This document shows, piece by piece, positions 36,647 through 45,741 of a stretch of DNA of 64,000 nucleotides. Position 1 is the first letter of the stretch, and the number at the start of each line of letters is the position of its first letter. This DNA comes from Nocardia wallacei. Lineage in GTDB: Bacteria > Actinomycetota > Actinomycetes > Mycobacteriales > Mycobacteriaceae. The translations under genes and the position numbers were made by a program. Under the pieces are notes generated by a model. That model did no database searches. It saw nothing but the letters and a program-made list of their open reading frames with translations, and was not told the DNA's origin. The stretch spans positions 7,068,001 through 7,132,000 of the forward strand of contig NZ_AP023396.1 in NCBI RefSeq assembly GCF_014466955.1, in the 5' to 3' direction.

Positions 36647-37198
36647 TCAGCGGGCCAGGTTCAACGTCAACTCTGCCAGTTTCCTGGCTCCTTCGCACGG
36701 ATCCGGATGACCCGATCCCGTCCGATAGTTCACCCACCACCCGATGACACCGGTGTCGGCCGCCGGGGCCATCACACCGCAGGAGTCCGCGTCACCCGGC
36801 CGATGCACCTGCAGGGCGCGGCGTCCCTGCACGGTGATGTCGGTGGTGGTGTAACCGAGCCGGTCGTTGTTCTGTTTCTCGTTCGGCAGCGAGCCGATCT
36901 CGTACCAGTTCAGCGTGGCCATGCCGTCGCCGCCGGGCGTGCCGAGCAGATCCCACATGCACACCGCGCCGTTGAACGAGCTCAACGCGTCCTGCGCGCC
37001 GGTCGACTTCGCGATGTCCTCGGGTTTGACGACATCGCATTCGCGCAGCAGTTTGTCGAAGTTCATGTTGACCGAGCTGCCGCTGCCCGCGGGCTCGGCG
37101 GCGCCCGGCACGGTGCGGCCGCATCCGCCCAGCGTCAGCGCCGCGGCCGCCGCCACCGCGCAGACCGCCGCCGCCCGCGCTCCCGTTCGCACGCTCAT
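36647..37198 (-). CDS. DUF3558 lipoprotein
   Basis: A 183-residue secreted lipoprotein. The signal helix ends in the lipobox LTLGGC (Cys near residue 26), followed by a Gly/Ser-rich linker and the DUF3558 domain: NFDKLLRECDVVKPEDIAKS and CMWDLLG, with paired cysteines around residues 54 and 80 and two later (DADSCG, HPDPCEGA). Function unknown; the family is typical of mycolate actinobacteria. Eight bases downstream of a related gene, so likely one operon from a duplication. Confidence 0.85.
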   Translation of the reverse strand: MSVRTGARAAAVCAVAAAAALTLGGCGRTVPGAAEPAGSGSSVNMNFDKLLRECDVVKPEDIAKSTGAQDALSSFNGAVCMWDLLGTPGGDGMATLNWYEIGSLPNEKQNNDRLGYTTTDITVQGRRALQVHRPGDADSCGVMAPAADTGVIGWWVNYRTGSGHPDPCEGARKLAELTLNLAR

Positions 37199-37206
37199 GC
37201 CGCCCC

Positions 37207-37734
37207 TCACTTCAATCGCTGCACGGTCAGCTCGGCCATCTTCCGGTTCTTCACGCACGGGTCGACGCCGATCTGACCGAACAGGCCCGCGGAGGTCGAC
37301 CATTCGAAGAAGTCGTCGCCGAGCTGCACCGCCAGATCGCAGATGCTGCCGTCGGGCGTGGCGTCCTGGAAGCCCTTGTGCCCGGCGACCTCGATGCTCT
37401 CCGGATTGCGATTCTGCGCGGTCACCCACGCGCGCTCCCGCTCGATCGGGCTGCCCCGATAGGAGGCGAAGGTGACACTCGCCGAGCTCGCGCCGGCCGA
37501 CTGCCAGTTGCAGCCGACGGAATTCTTGAACGACCGCGATATCTGCGGCAGTTGACCCAGAGTGCGCACCTCGTCGTCGGTGAGGTTGCCGCACTCCCCC
37601 GTGAACGGGCCCAGCGTCGCCACTCGGGTCGGCGGCCGCACGGCCGGAGTCTCGTCGTCCGAACCGTCCGACCCGCACGCCGTGAGCAACGCTGCGATGG
37701 CCATCCCCGTGACGATCGCCGACGTGATCCGCAT
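37207..37734 (-). CDS. DUF3558 lipoprotein, second copy
   Basis: A 175-residue lipoprotein with lipobox ALLTACGSD (Cys near residue 20). The domain shows ECGNLTDDEVRTLG, VGCNWQSAG and a terminal VDPCVKNRKMAELTVQRLK that parallels the C-terminus of the following gene (DPCEGARKLAELTLNLAR). The pair probably arose by duplication and both products sit on the outer face of the membrane. Function unknown. Confidence 0.85.
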   Translation of the reverse strand: MRITSAIVTGMAIAALLTACGSDGSDDETPAVRPPTRVATLGPFTGECGNLTDDEVRTLGQLPQISRSFKNSVGCNWQSAGASSASVTFASYRGSPIERERAWVTAQNRNPESIEVAGHKGFQDATPDGSICDLAVQLGDDFFEWSTSAGLFGQIGVDPCVKNRKMAELTVQRLK

Positions 37735-37764
37735 GAAGGCGACTGTACTGGGCGGAGCGGCACT

Positions 37765-38991
<1,227 letters not shown>

Positions 38992-39101
38992 TCATCCAGG
39001 AAATCCGTCCGGAGCCGTGCTGAGCAATATCGCCGAAATTCGGTAGACATCGTGGCGAATCGCGTCACCGGAACGGGGTCCATGCTGGACAATTTGAATA
39101 G

Positions 39102-39641
39102 ATGACGACACGGACGGAGACGACGATGGCACGCACCGCCGCGCGGCTGGACGAGCTGGATCTGGCGATCCTGGCCGCCATGCACGAGTACCAGAAGGCG
39201 GGCATCCTCGAGCTGTCGCGGCGCACCCGCGTCGCCCGCGCGACGGTTCAGTCGCGCATCGCCCGGATGGAGGAGTCCGGCGTGATCGCGTCCTACGATC
39301 CCCAGATCGACGTCACCGCAGCCGGTTTCGACGTGCAGGCGTTCGTCACCCTGGAGATCGCGCAGGGCGCGCTGGACGCGGTGGCCGCCGATCTGGAGGC
39401 CATCCCCGGCGTGCTGGAGGCCTACGCCACCACGGGCTCGGGGGATGTGCTGTGCCGCATCGGCGCGGATTCGCACACCGGATTGCAGTCGGTGCTGCTG
39501 AGTATCGACCGCAGCGCCGCGGTGGTCCGGTCGCACAGCGTGATCGTGCTGTCGACGGTGGTGCCGCACCGCACCCTGCCGCTGCTGCGCACGCTCACGC
39601 CCGCCGGGACCAGCAAGGCCCCGGCCTACCGCCATCCGTGA
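39102..39641 (+). CDS. Lrp/AsnC family regulator divergent from hpd
   Basis: A 179-residue regulator: the N-terminal HTH (LDELDLAILAAMHEYQKAGI; ARATVQSRIARMEESGVI) is joined to a RAM ligand-binding domain (AFVTLEIAQGALDAVAADLE; VLEAYATTGSGDVLCRI). It probably senses an aromatic amino acid or derivative and controls hpd (inference from divergence). The intergenic region holds CCGAAATTCGG at 39033-39043, a candidate half of its binding site. ATG 39126 has GGAG upstream and may be the true start (MARTAARLDEL), giving 171 residues. Confidence 0.88.
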   Translation: MTTRTETTMARTAARLDELDLAILAAMHEYQKAGILELSRRTRVARATVQSRIARMEESGVIASYDPQIDVTAAGFDVQAFVTLEIAQGALDAVAADLEAIPGVLEAYATTGSGDVLCRIGADSHTGLQSVLLSIDRSAAVVRSHSVIVLSTVVPHRTLPLLRTLTPAGTSKAPAYRHP

Positions 39642-39656
39642 ACGCCGCCGGTCACC

Positions 39657-40778
39657 TCAGGGTTTGAGATTCGCCCCGGGTGCGAGGATCTCCACGCTCG
39701 CGGCCCGTTCCGGCTCCAGGAAGTCCAGCAGTGCGGCGCCCTCGGCCTCGACGGCCGACCGCTCGGCGGGCGACCAGGCGCGTTCCGGCGCGATGCGCAG
39801 CCGGGCCCGCTCGCGATCGGTGCAGACCTTGTAGATACCGGCCAGGTAGCCGTCGACCAGTATCGGCGCGACCTGGGTCGCCGAGCGTTGCAGCGGGGGC
39901 GCGGCGCCGTCGGTCACCACGCGGCTGCGGTCCTGGTGGGAGAGGTAGAGGTTGTCGTACCAGCCGAGGAAGCGGACCGGCGCGGGCAGATCCGGGTCGG
40001 CGAGTTCGGCGTCGGCGGCGTCGTAGAGGGTGCGGCCGCGCTCGTCGCGATAGGTGCGCACGCGCTCGCCGAGCCGGTCGACGGCCTCCTTGATGCCCAG
40101 CAGCCGCGACCAGGTCTGCACGTCCATGGTGGACGCCGGGCCGAAGGCCCGCAGGTAGCGCAGGACCAGCTCTTCCAGCGGGTAGCCGGGATCCAGTTCG
40201 GTGCCCAGCCAGGGCTGGATGCGCGACCAGACCGGACGGCTGTTGTTCTTCCACAGGCCCCGCGGCGGCGTCTGCAGCACCGGCAGCTGATACAGCCAGG
40301 TCTGCACCACGGCGCCGGGGTCGCGGTCGGGAAACAGCTCGGCCGCACGCGCTCTCAGCTCGGCCGCCGACATCGGCTCGTCCCCGAGCACCCGCTCGCC
40401 GCTGGCGCGCACCGTCTCGGGGTCCAGGCCGACCATCGCGCCGTAGTTGAAACCCTTTCGGAACGGCACCTTTTCGAGTTCGGGCTGGATGTGCGGGGCG
40501 ATGCGGACCGCATCGGCGGCGGTCACCAGATGAATCGTGCCGCGCATCAAGGTGATTCGCACCAATGACCGATCCAGCAGCCCCGCGGACACCGCGTCGG
40601 GAACGAAATCGCGTACCCGGCTCCACAACCCGATGAACGGCGGCGGCACGTCCTGGGCCTGCAGGCCGACCAGGTGTTCGCACAGCCGCGGCACCGTCAG
40701 CGTCGTGCGTTCCAGCAGGTGCTGCCGGGCCAGCAGGGTCCGGTTCAGTACCCGGTTCGAGACGACATCAGTGGTCAC
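39657..40778 (-). CDS. AlkZ/YcaQ-like winged-helix DNA-binding protein (HTH_42)
   Basis: A 373-residue protein of the HTH_42 family, which includes the AlkZ glycosylases that unhook interstrand crosslinks. The family's catalytic QxQ motif appears as VGLQAQDVPPPFIGLW near residue 40, followed by LRGTIHLV-type sequence (LMRGTIHLVTAADA). Three winged helices are expected; the C-terminal FLGWYDNLYLSHQDRSRVV and PILVDGYLAGIYKV stretches fit. GTG start. A repair role is likely, but many homologues are uncharacterised. Confidence 0.78.
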   Translation of the reverse strand: MTTDVVSNRVLNRTLLARQHLLERTTLTVPRLCEHLVGLQAQDVPPPFIGLWSRVRDFVPDAVSAGLLDRSLVRITLMRGTIHLVTAADAVRIAPHIQPELEKVPFRKGFNYGAMVGLDPETVRASGERVLGDEPMSAAELRARAAELFPDRDPGAVVQTWLYQLPVLQTPPRGLWKNNSRPVWSRIQPWLGTELDPGYPLEELVLRYLRAFGPASTMDVQTWSRLLGIKEAVDRLGERVRTYRDERGRTLYDAADAELADPDLPAPVRFLGWYDNLYLSHQDRSRVVTDGAAPPLQRSATQVAPILVDGYLAGIYKVCTDRERARLRIAPERAWSPAERSAVEAEGAALLDFLEPERAASVEILAPGANLKP

Positions 40779-40787
40779 GGCGGCCTC

Positions 40788-41795
40788 TCACGATGTGGTG
40801 GCGCGCGCGGGTGCGGCGCCGGTCAGGCGAGAGATGTTCTCGCACAGACCTTTCCAGGATTCGGCGGCGTCCGCCGAGTCGGTGTGCGGGTGACGGAAGC
40901 GGTGGACGTATTCGGCCGCGTCGGTGAGGTCCCAGCGCAGGCGGTACAGGTCGAGCAGATCGGGGCGCGGAGTCACTCCGGTGGCGGCGGCATAGTCCCG
41001 CAGCAGCGAGCCGTCACCGGGATCGAGGTCCCAGAGGTCGCGTTCGGGCGGGGCGAGAAGCGCTGTGTCCCAATCGATCAGGCGCCAGCCTTCCGGAGTG
41101 AGCATCGTGTTGCCCGCATGCGGCTCGCCGTGTGTCAGTACCGGATCGGCTGTCCGTGCCGTGACGGCGAGGTCGTCGTAGCGCCGCCATGCCGCCCGGA
41201 TCTCGTCGGCGGCGGACGCGATCAGTTCCGCCATCGGCTCGGCGTACGGGCCGCGGTCCACGCGCTCCCCCGCCAGCGCCCAATCGAACTCGTCGCGATG
41301 CGCGACGGTGAAGTCGTCGGCCCGCGCCACGGCCGCGACGGGTGCGGAATGCACCGCGACGATCATGTCGAACGCGGCACGGCGATGCGCGTCGTCACGG
41401 AACTCACCCCACGCGAACTGCCGCCCCGCCAGCAGCGGGTAGCAGGCGACAGCGTAATGCTCACCGATCCGCGCGACCACCTCGTCGTCGCGATCCGGAA
41501 TCGGCGCGACCACGAAATCCAGGCCGCCGGCGGACAATTGCCGCGCGGTCGCCAACGCCGCACGCAACCGCTCGAATGCCGCTGCCGAGGGCTCCCCGAG
41601 CGTTCGCGGCCGCAGCTCGTCCACCGTCACGAACCAGCGCCGACCGCCCACCCCGCTCACCCGCCAGTGATGGCTGCCGAACCCGAGGGGCGCGTACTCC
41701 AGCGACGCCACCTCGAACCCCCACCGCCCGCCCAGCACGGCGACGAGCATCTCGTCCGGCAGCCCGATCAGCGGTGTCAGCATGCCCGGCAGCAT
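40788..41795 (-). CDS. Aminoglycoside phosphotransferase-fold kinase
   Basis: A 335-residue APH/choline kinase-fold protein. The catalytic loop is VLTHGEPHAGNTML, and the metal site is WRLIDWDTALLAPPERDLWD. The ATP lobe includes RRWFVTVDELRP. Substrate unknown; such genes are widespread in soil actinobacteria and do not by themselves indicate antibiotic resistance. ATG 41795 follows GGGGAGATTT. The open frame extends upstream through a 41-bp tandem repeat, which is not coding. Confidence 0.8.
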   Translation of the reverse strand: MLPGMLTPLIGLPDEMLVAVLGGRWGFEVASLEYAPLGFGSHHWRVSGVGGRRWFVTVDELRPRTLGEPSAAAFERLRAALATARQLSAGGLDFVVAPIPDRDDEVVARIGEHYAVACYPLLAGRQFAWGEFRDDAHRRAAFDMIVAVHSAPVAAVARADDFTVAHRDEFDWALAGERVDRGPYAEPMAELIASAADEIRAAWRRYDDLAVTARTADPVLTHGEPHAGNTMLTPEGWRLIDWDTALLAPPERDLWDLDPGDGSLLRDYAAATGVTPRPDLLDLYRLRWDLTDAAEYVHRFRHPHTDSADAAESWKGLCENISRLTGAAPARATTS

Positions 41796-41830
41796 AAATC
41801 TCCCCTCCGACACACCACGACCCATTTCCG

Positions 41831-42117
41831 CCCCGACCGGACACCTTCCGCTCGACGGAGGGCGACCACGACGCCCACGGGACGCCTCCCACTCGACCCG
41901 AAGCGACCAACGACCCCCACCGGACGCCTCCCACTCGACGCAAAGTGACCACGACGCCCACCGGACACCTTCCACTCGACCCAGGGTGACCACAACGCCC
42001 ACCGGACGCCTCCCGCTCGACCCAGGGTGACCACGACGCCCACCGGACACCTTCCGCTCGACACAGAGTGACCAGGACGCCGACCGGATGTTCCGCTCAG
42101 CGCAGGGTGACCACGAC
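41831..42117. repeat. 41-bp tandem repeat, about seven units, running into the quinone oxidoreductase gene
   Basis: The marker GACRCCTYCCRCTCGAC begins at 41840, 41881, 41923, 41964, 42005 and 42046, with a degenerate copy at about 42087: steps of 41 bp with one of 42. Each unit also carries AGGGTGACCACGACGCCCAC or a variant. The final unit's CGCAGGGTGACCACGAC (42101-42117) is the 3' end of the adjoining gene (codons for VVVTLR and stop). The period is not a multiple of three, so the array is not a coding repeat. Confidence 0.92.
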
Positions 42118-43071
42118 TTTGCCGGTCGCGCTGCGGTTGTCGAGGGCGGCCACGGCTTCGGCGGCGCGGTCGAGGGGGTAGAGGGTGGGTTGGGGCGGGG
42201 GGATCTTGCCCTGGGCCAGGAGGGGTTCCACCTCGGCCCACTGTTGCTGGAGGTAGCCGGGGTGGGTGCGGACCCATTCGCCCCAGCCCGCGCCGATCAC
42301 CTCGGCGTTCTTCAGCAGCAGGCGGTTCACCTTGACCGTCGGGATGTCGCCTCCGGTGAAGCCGACGACCAGCACGCGACCGGCGGGGGCCAGGGAGCGG
42401 ATGCTGTCGGTGAAGCGGTCGCCGCCCACGGGGTCGAGGACGATGTCGATGCCCCGGCCGCCGGTCAGTTCCTTGACCGCGGCGAGCCAGCCCTCGGCGA
42501 GCACCACATCGGTGGCGCCGTTGGCCCGCGCCACGTCCGCCTTCGCCTCGGTGCTCACCACCGCGATCACCCGGCCCGCGCCCAGCGCCGCGGCCAGCCG
42601 CAGCGTCGAGGTGCCGATGCCGCCGGCCGCGCCGTGCACCAGCACCGTCTCGCCCGCGGCCAGCCGCCCGCGGGTGCGCAGGCAGAAGTGCACGGTCAGA
42701 TCGTTGAACAGGATGCCCGCCCCCGCCTCCAGCGAGATGTTGTCGGGGAGCTTGAACACCATCTCCGCAGGCGACACCGCCACCTCGGCCATCGCGTTGC
42801 CGAGCATCGTCAGCGCGAGCACGCGATCGCCCGCCCGCACGTGCGCGCCCTCGGGCGCGGATCGCACCACCCCGGCGATCTCGCCGCCGACCACGAACGG
42901 CAGTTCGGGTTTCATCTGGTACAGGCCGCGAGTCATCAGCACGTCCGGAAACGCCACCCCGGCAGCGTGCACGTCGATCACGACCCCGCCCGGATACGCC
43001 GCCGGTTCCGGAATGTCGACGATCTCGATGGATTGCGGCCCGTCGAGTCTGCTCACCTGCGCTGCACGCAT
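42097..43071 (-). CDS. NADPH:quinone oxidoreductase, MDR family
   Basis: A 324-residue zinc-free medium-chain reductase. The catalytic domain (VDIPEPAAYPGGVVIDVHAA; GEIAGVV) encloses a nucleotide fold with VLVHGAAGGIGTSTLRLAAA. DIVLDPVGGDRFTDSIRSLA is typical of quinone reductases and enoyl reductases of this group. Its last codons coincide with the terminal unit of the 41-bp repeat. Divergent from the WXG-like secretion pair. Confidence 0.88.
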   Translation of the reverse strand: MRAAQVSRLDGPQSIEIVDIPEPAAYPGGVVIDVHAAGVAFPDVLMTRGLYQMKPELPFVVGGEIAGVVRSAPEGAHVRAGDRVLALTMLGNAMAEVAVSPAEMVFKLPDNISLEAGAGILFNDLTVHFCLRTRGRLAAGETVLVHGAAGGIGTSTLRLAAALGAGRVIAVVSTEAKADVARANGATDVVLAEGWLAAVKELTGGRGIDIVLDPVGGDRFTDSIRSLAPAGRVLVVGFTGGDIPTVKVNRLLLKNAEVIGAGWGEWVRTHPGYLQQQWAEVEPLLAQGKIPPPQPTLYPLDRAAEAVAALDNRSATGKVVVTLR

Positions 43072-43191
43072 GTATCGACCTCTCTGTCGCGGCTGCTCGC
43101 CACTAAGTTAACCGGTCTTCGCATGTGGCTGTCCACGGGACCGGCTTTTGTTAAGCTCGAGGCCGCTGAGCTGAGCTGATGAGGGGGACTC

Positions 43192-43512
43192 ATGGCAGGG
43201 CCGAACGATCCGCCGGTCGCCGCGGTGCGCGTGGATGTCGGTGCGCTGCAAACGTTCGCGAGCGACCTGCGCGGGGAGGCCGAGACCATCGGCAATCTGC
43301 AATCCGGCCTGGCCGACGCCGCCGGCGCGCTCCCGGGCACGCTGTGGAGCACGGCGTGCGGGCAGGCCGGGGACACGGTCGACAAGGCGCTGCACCGGAT
43401 CGCTGATCGCCTCGTCAAGGTCGCCGACGGCGTGCAGAACGCGGGCAAGGCGCTGGAACTCACCGACCAGGAGTTCCGCGACAAGCTCAGCACGATCGGA
43501 CTGCACCCATGA
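43192..43512 (+). CDS. WXG100-like/type VII secretion-associated small protein (DUF2580-like)
   Basis: A 106-residue helical protein: VRVDVGALQTFASDLRGEAE, then GTLWSTACGQAGDTVDKALH and VADGVQNAGKALELTDQEFR. This is the two-helix shape of ESX-associated proteins, with W-x-x near the hairpin turn in place of a strict WxG. It overlaps the next gene by four bases (ATGA), so the two are likely produced together and may form a heterodimer for export (inference). Confidence 0.75.
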   Translation: MAGPNDPPVAAVRVDVGALQTFASDLRGEAETIGNLQSGLADAAGALPGTLWSTACGQAGDTVDKALHRIADRLVKVADGVQNAGKALELTDQEFRDKLSTIGLHP

Positions 43513-44708
43513 CGCTGTCGATCCCGGATGTCGAGAACTGGCAGCCCGACCAGCTGACCACCGCGTCCACCGCGGTCGGCAAGCTGAGCACCGACCTGGA
43601 CCAGGCGCTGCTCGGCGGCATCACCAAGACCCAGCGGCTGGGCACCGACAAGAAGTGGGACGGCGCGGCCGCCCAGGCCGCCGACACGCGGATGGACACC
43701 GAGAAGCTGCGCGCGTCCGCGGTCAGTCAGGCGCTGCTGGGCCTGCAGACGGCCCTGAGCCAGCAGGTCGAGAACCTCAACAATGCCAAGAAGGCCGTCC
43801 TGGACGCCCGCGACCGCGCCCTGCACCCGACCGACGAGACCCCGCCGCCGGACGGTTTCGAGGTAGCGGACAACGGCGTGGTCACCGCGAACGCGCGAAA
43901 GACCTACTGGGACAACCAAACCGGTCTGAAACCCGACGAGGTCCAGCGCAATAAACTGGAGGAGGACCACAAGGCCGCGACCTATCAGACCGAGATCACC
44001 AACGCGCTGAAGCAGGCCGAGCTGGTGGCGGAGGCCGCGGTCACGGCGCTCAACGGCGCGAAGGCGGCGGTCGACCAGGCCCACAACGGACTGGGCGATC
44101 CCGTAACGGGCGCCGGTGGCGTGACCCCGGCCCCCGCCCCGACCGCCCCCGCCCCGACCGCCCCGGCCGCAACCGCGCCGGTCGCCGCCGCCCCGGTCTC
44201 GCACTCGGGCAACCCGTCCTCGCAGTTGCTGGGCAACAACTCGCACGGCGGCGGCGCCGCCTACCACGGCGGCGGCTCGCACAGCGGCACGTCGTACACC
44301 GGTGGGCTCGCCTCCGGGTCGTCGGGTGGCCCGGTCGGCCCGATGCCCACCGGCACGCAGGCGGAGTGGATCAGGGAAGCCATCCGCGTGCTGCGCGAGC
44401 AGGGCTACGACATCAAGGATTCCGACGCGGCGATCATCGCCGCCATCATCGAGCACGAGTCCGGTGGCAACCCGCACGCGATCAACAACTGGGACAGCAA
44501 CGCCGCCGCGGGTCACCCGTCGAAGGGCCTGATGCAGACCATCGACAGCACCTTCAACAGTTACAAGGTGGCTGGCCACGAGGACATCTGGAATCCGGTC
44601 GACAACATCATCGCCGCGTCCAGATACTCGATAGATCGCTACGGCTCCTTGGACAACGTGCCCGGTATCGCGGCCATGCGCGGGGGCGGCGGCTATGTCG
44701 GCTACTGA
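43509..44708 (+). CDS. WXG-type protein with C-terminal lytic transglycosylase domain
   Basis: A 399-residue modular protein. The N-terminal ~190 residues are helical and include a WxG motif (TDKKWDGAAAQAADTRM), resembling type VII substrates. A Pro/Ala/Thr then Gly/Ser/His-rich linker spans about 195-275. The C-terminal SLT-like domain (about 285-399) carries the catalytic Glu in IIAAIIEHESGGNPHAINNW, and GLMQTIDSTFNSY. No Sec signal peptide is present, so export by a type VII system is plausible. The product would cleave peptidoglycan outside the membrane. Confidence 0.82.
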   Translation: MTLSIPDVENWQPDQLTTASTAVGKLSTDLDQALLGGITKTQRLGTDKKWDGAAAQAADTRMDTEKLRASAVSQALLGLQTALSQQVENLNNAKKAVLDARDRALHPTDETPPPDGFEVADNGVVTANARKTYWDNQTGLKPDEVQRNKLEEDHKAATYQTEITNALKQAELVAEAAVTALNGAKAAVDQAHNGLGDPVTGAGGVTPAPAPTAPAPTAPAATAPVAAAPVSHSGNPSSQLLGNNSHGGGAAYHGGGSHSGTSYTGGLASGSSGGPVGPMPTGTQAEWIREAIRVLREQGYDIKDSDAAIIAAIIEHESGGNPHAINNWDSNAAAGHPSKGLMQTIDSTFNSYKVAGHEDIWNPVDNIIAASRYSIDRYGSLDNVPGIAAMRGGGGYVGY

Positions 44709-44859
44709 TCAGCATCCACAGCGGACGCCCGCCGGAGCGGTCGTTCGCTACGTGTGAGTAGAACCATCTCGACGTAACGGTGTGACGTGCGACCCGTAAA
44801 GTCATGCACAGACAGCACCGCACGAAAACGCCGCACACCGTGCGGCGCGAGGAGCACCA

Positions 44860-45633
44860 GTGTCATTCGATCAGCCACTCGCCCCGCTTCCCCAGGAGGG
44901 CTTGGGCTTCGCCTCGGCGTGGCCCGTCCGGGCTGGCGATGTAGATCCGTACAGCCGGCTGCGGCTGGATGCCGTGGCCCGCTATCTGCAGGACATCGCC
45001 TGGGAGGACTTGCAGTCCAGCTTCTTCCATCGCACCGATCCGAGCTGGATCGTGCGCCGCACCGTCATCGATGTGGTGCGCCCGATTCTGTGGCCGGACC
45101 GGGTGCGGTTGCTGCGCTGGTGCTCGGCGCTGTCGACTCGCTGGACGAATATGCGGGTGCGGATCACCAGCGACGCCGGCGGCCTGATCGAGACCGAGGG
45201 CTTCTGGATCAATATCAACGAGTCGACCAACATGCCCACCCGAATCAGCGACGAGGGCCTGGCCCATCTGGGCCGCACCACCGACGAGCACCGGCTGCGC
45301 TGGCGCCCGTGGCTGACCGACGCCACCCCGCCGGAGTCGGATACGGATCTGCCGTTCCCGGTGCGCACCACCGATATCGACCAGTTCAACCACGTCAACA
45401 ACGCGGTGTATTGGCAAGCGGTGGAACACTTCCTGGTCGACTTCCCGAAGCTGGTGGCCGGGCCGCACCGCGCGGTGATCGAGTACATGGCACCGGTGCT
45501 CTCGCGCGAGCACATCAACGTGCGCAGCCGCTACGAGCCCGGCGACCGTACCGGCAACCCGGTGCTGCGGTTGTGGTTCGTGGTCGGCGGCACCACGACG
45601 ACAGCCGTGCGCATCGGCCCGCTCGCCGGCTGA
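44860..45633 (+). CDS. Acyl-ACP/acyl-CoA thioesterase, FatA-like
   Basis: A 257-residue double-hotdog thioesterase. FASAWPVRAGDVDPYSRLRL and ARYLQDIAWEDL form the first hotdog; the second has TDIDQFNHVNNAVYWQAVEH, whose Asn-His-x-x-Asn is the active-site signature of acyl-ACP thioesterases. It probably releases fatty acids from ACP or CoA. GTG start after GCGAGGAGCACCA. Confidence 0.84.
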   Translation: MSFDQPLAPLPQEGLGFASAWPVRAGDVDPYSRLRLDAVARYLQDIAWEDLQSSFFHRTDPSWIVRRTVIDVVRPILWPDRVRLLRWCSALSTRWTNMRVRITSDAGGLIETEGFWININESTNMPTRISDEGLAHLGRTTDEHRLRWRPWLTDATPPESDTDLPFPVRTTDIDQFNHVNNAVYWQAVEHFLVDFPKLVAGPHRAVIEYMAPVLSREHINVRSRYEPGDRTGNPVLRLWFVVGGTTTTAVRIGPLAG

Positions 45634-45693
45634 CGCGACCGACAACGATCCGGCGACGGCGGGCAGCGGGGCGCATTCGCCCGATACCACCGC

Positions 45694-45734
45694 ACGGCCT
45701 CGGCCGGCCCGGGTTGCGGGCGGCCGAGGGCCGT
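45694..45734. terminator. Bidirectional terminator hairpin
   Basis: ACGGCC-T-CGGCCGGCCCG and CGGGCGGCCG-A-GGGCCGT form a long GC-rich stem around a GGTTG loop, between convergent genes ending at 45633 and 45742. No U run follows on either strand, as is common for actinobacterial terminators. Confidence 0.6.
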
Positions 45735-45741
45735 TCACGTG

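Noticed and set aside
40788..41795. Calling the APH-fold gene an aminoglycoside resistance determinant
   Set aside because: Only the general kinase fold is visible; the same fold covers choline, homoserine, fructosamine and other kinases.
41831..42117. Possible CRISPR array or coding extension of the phosphotransferase gene
   Set aside because: There are no spacers between units, the 41-bp period breaks any frame pattern, and the phosphotransferase has a good start and ribosome site at 41795.
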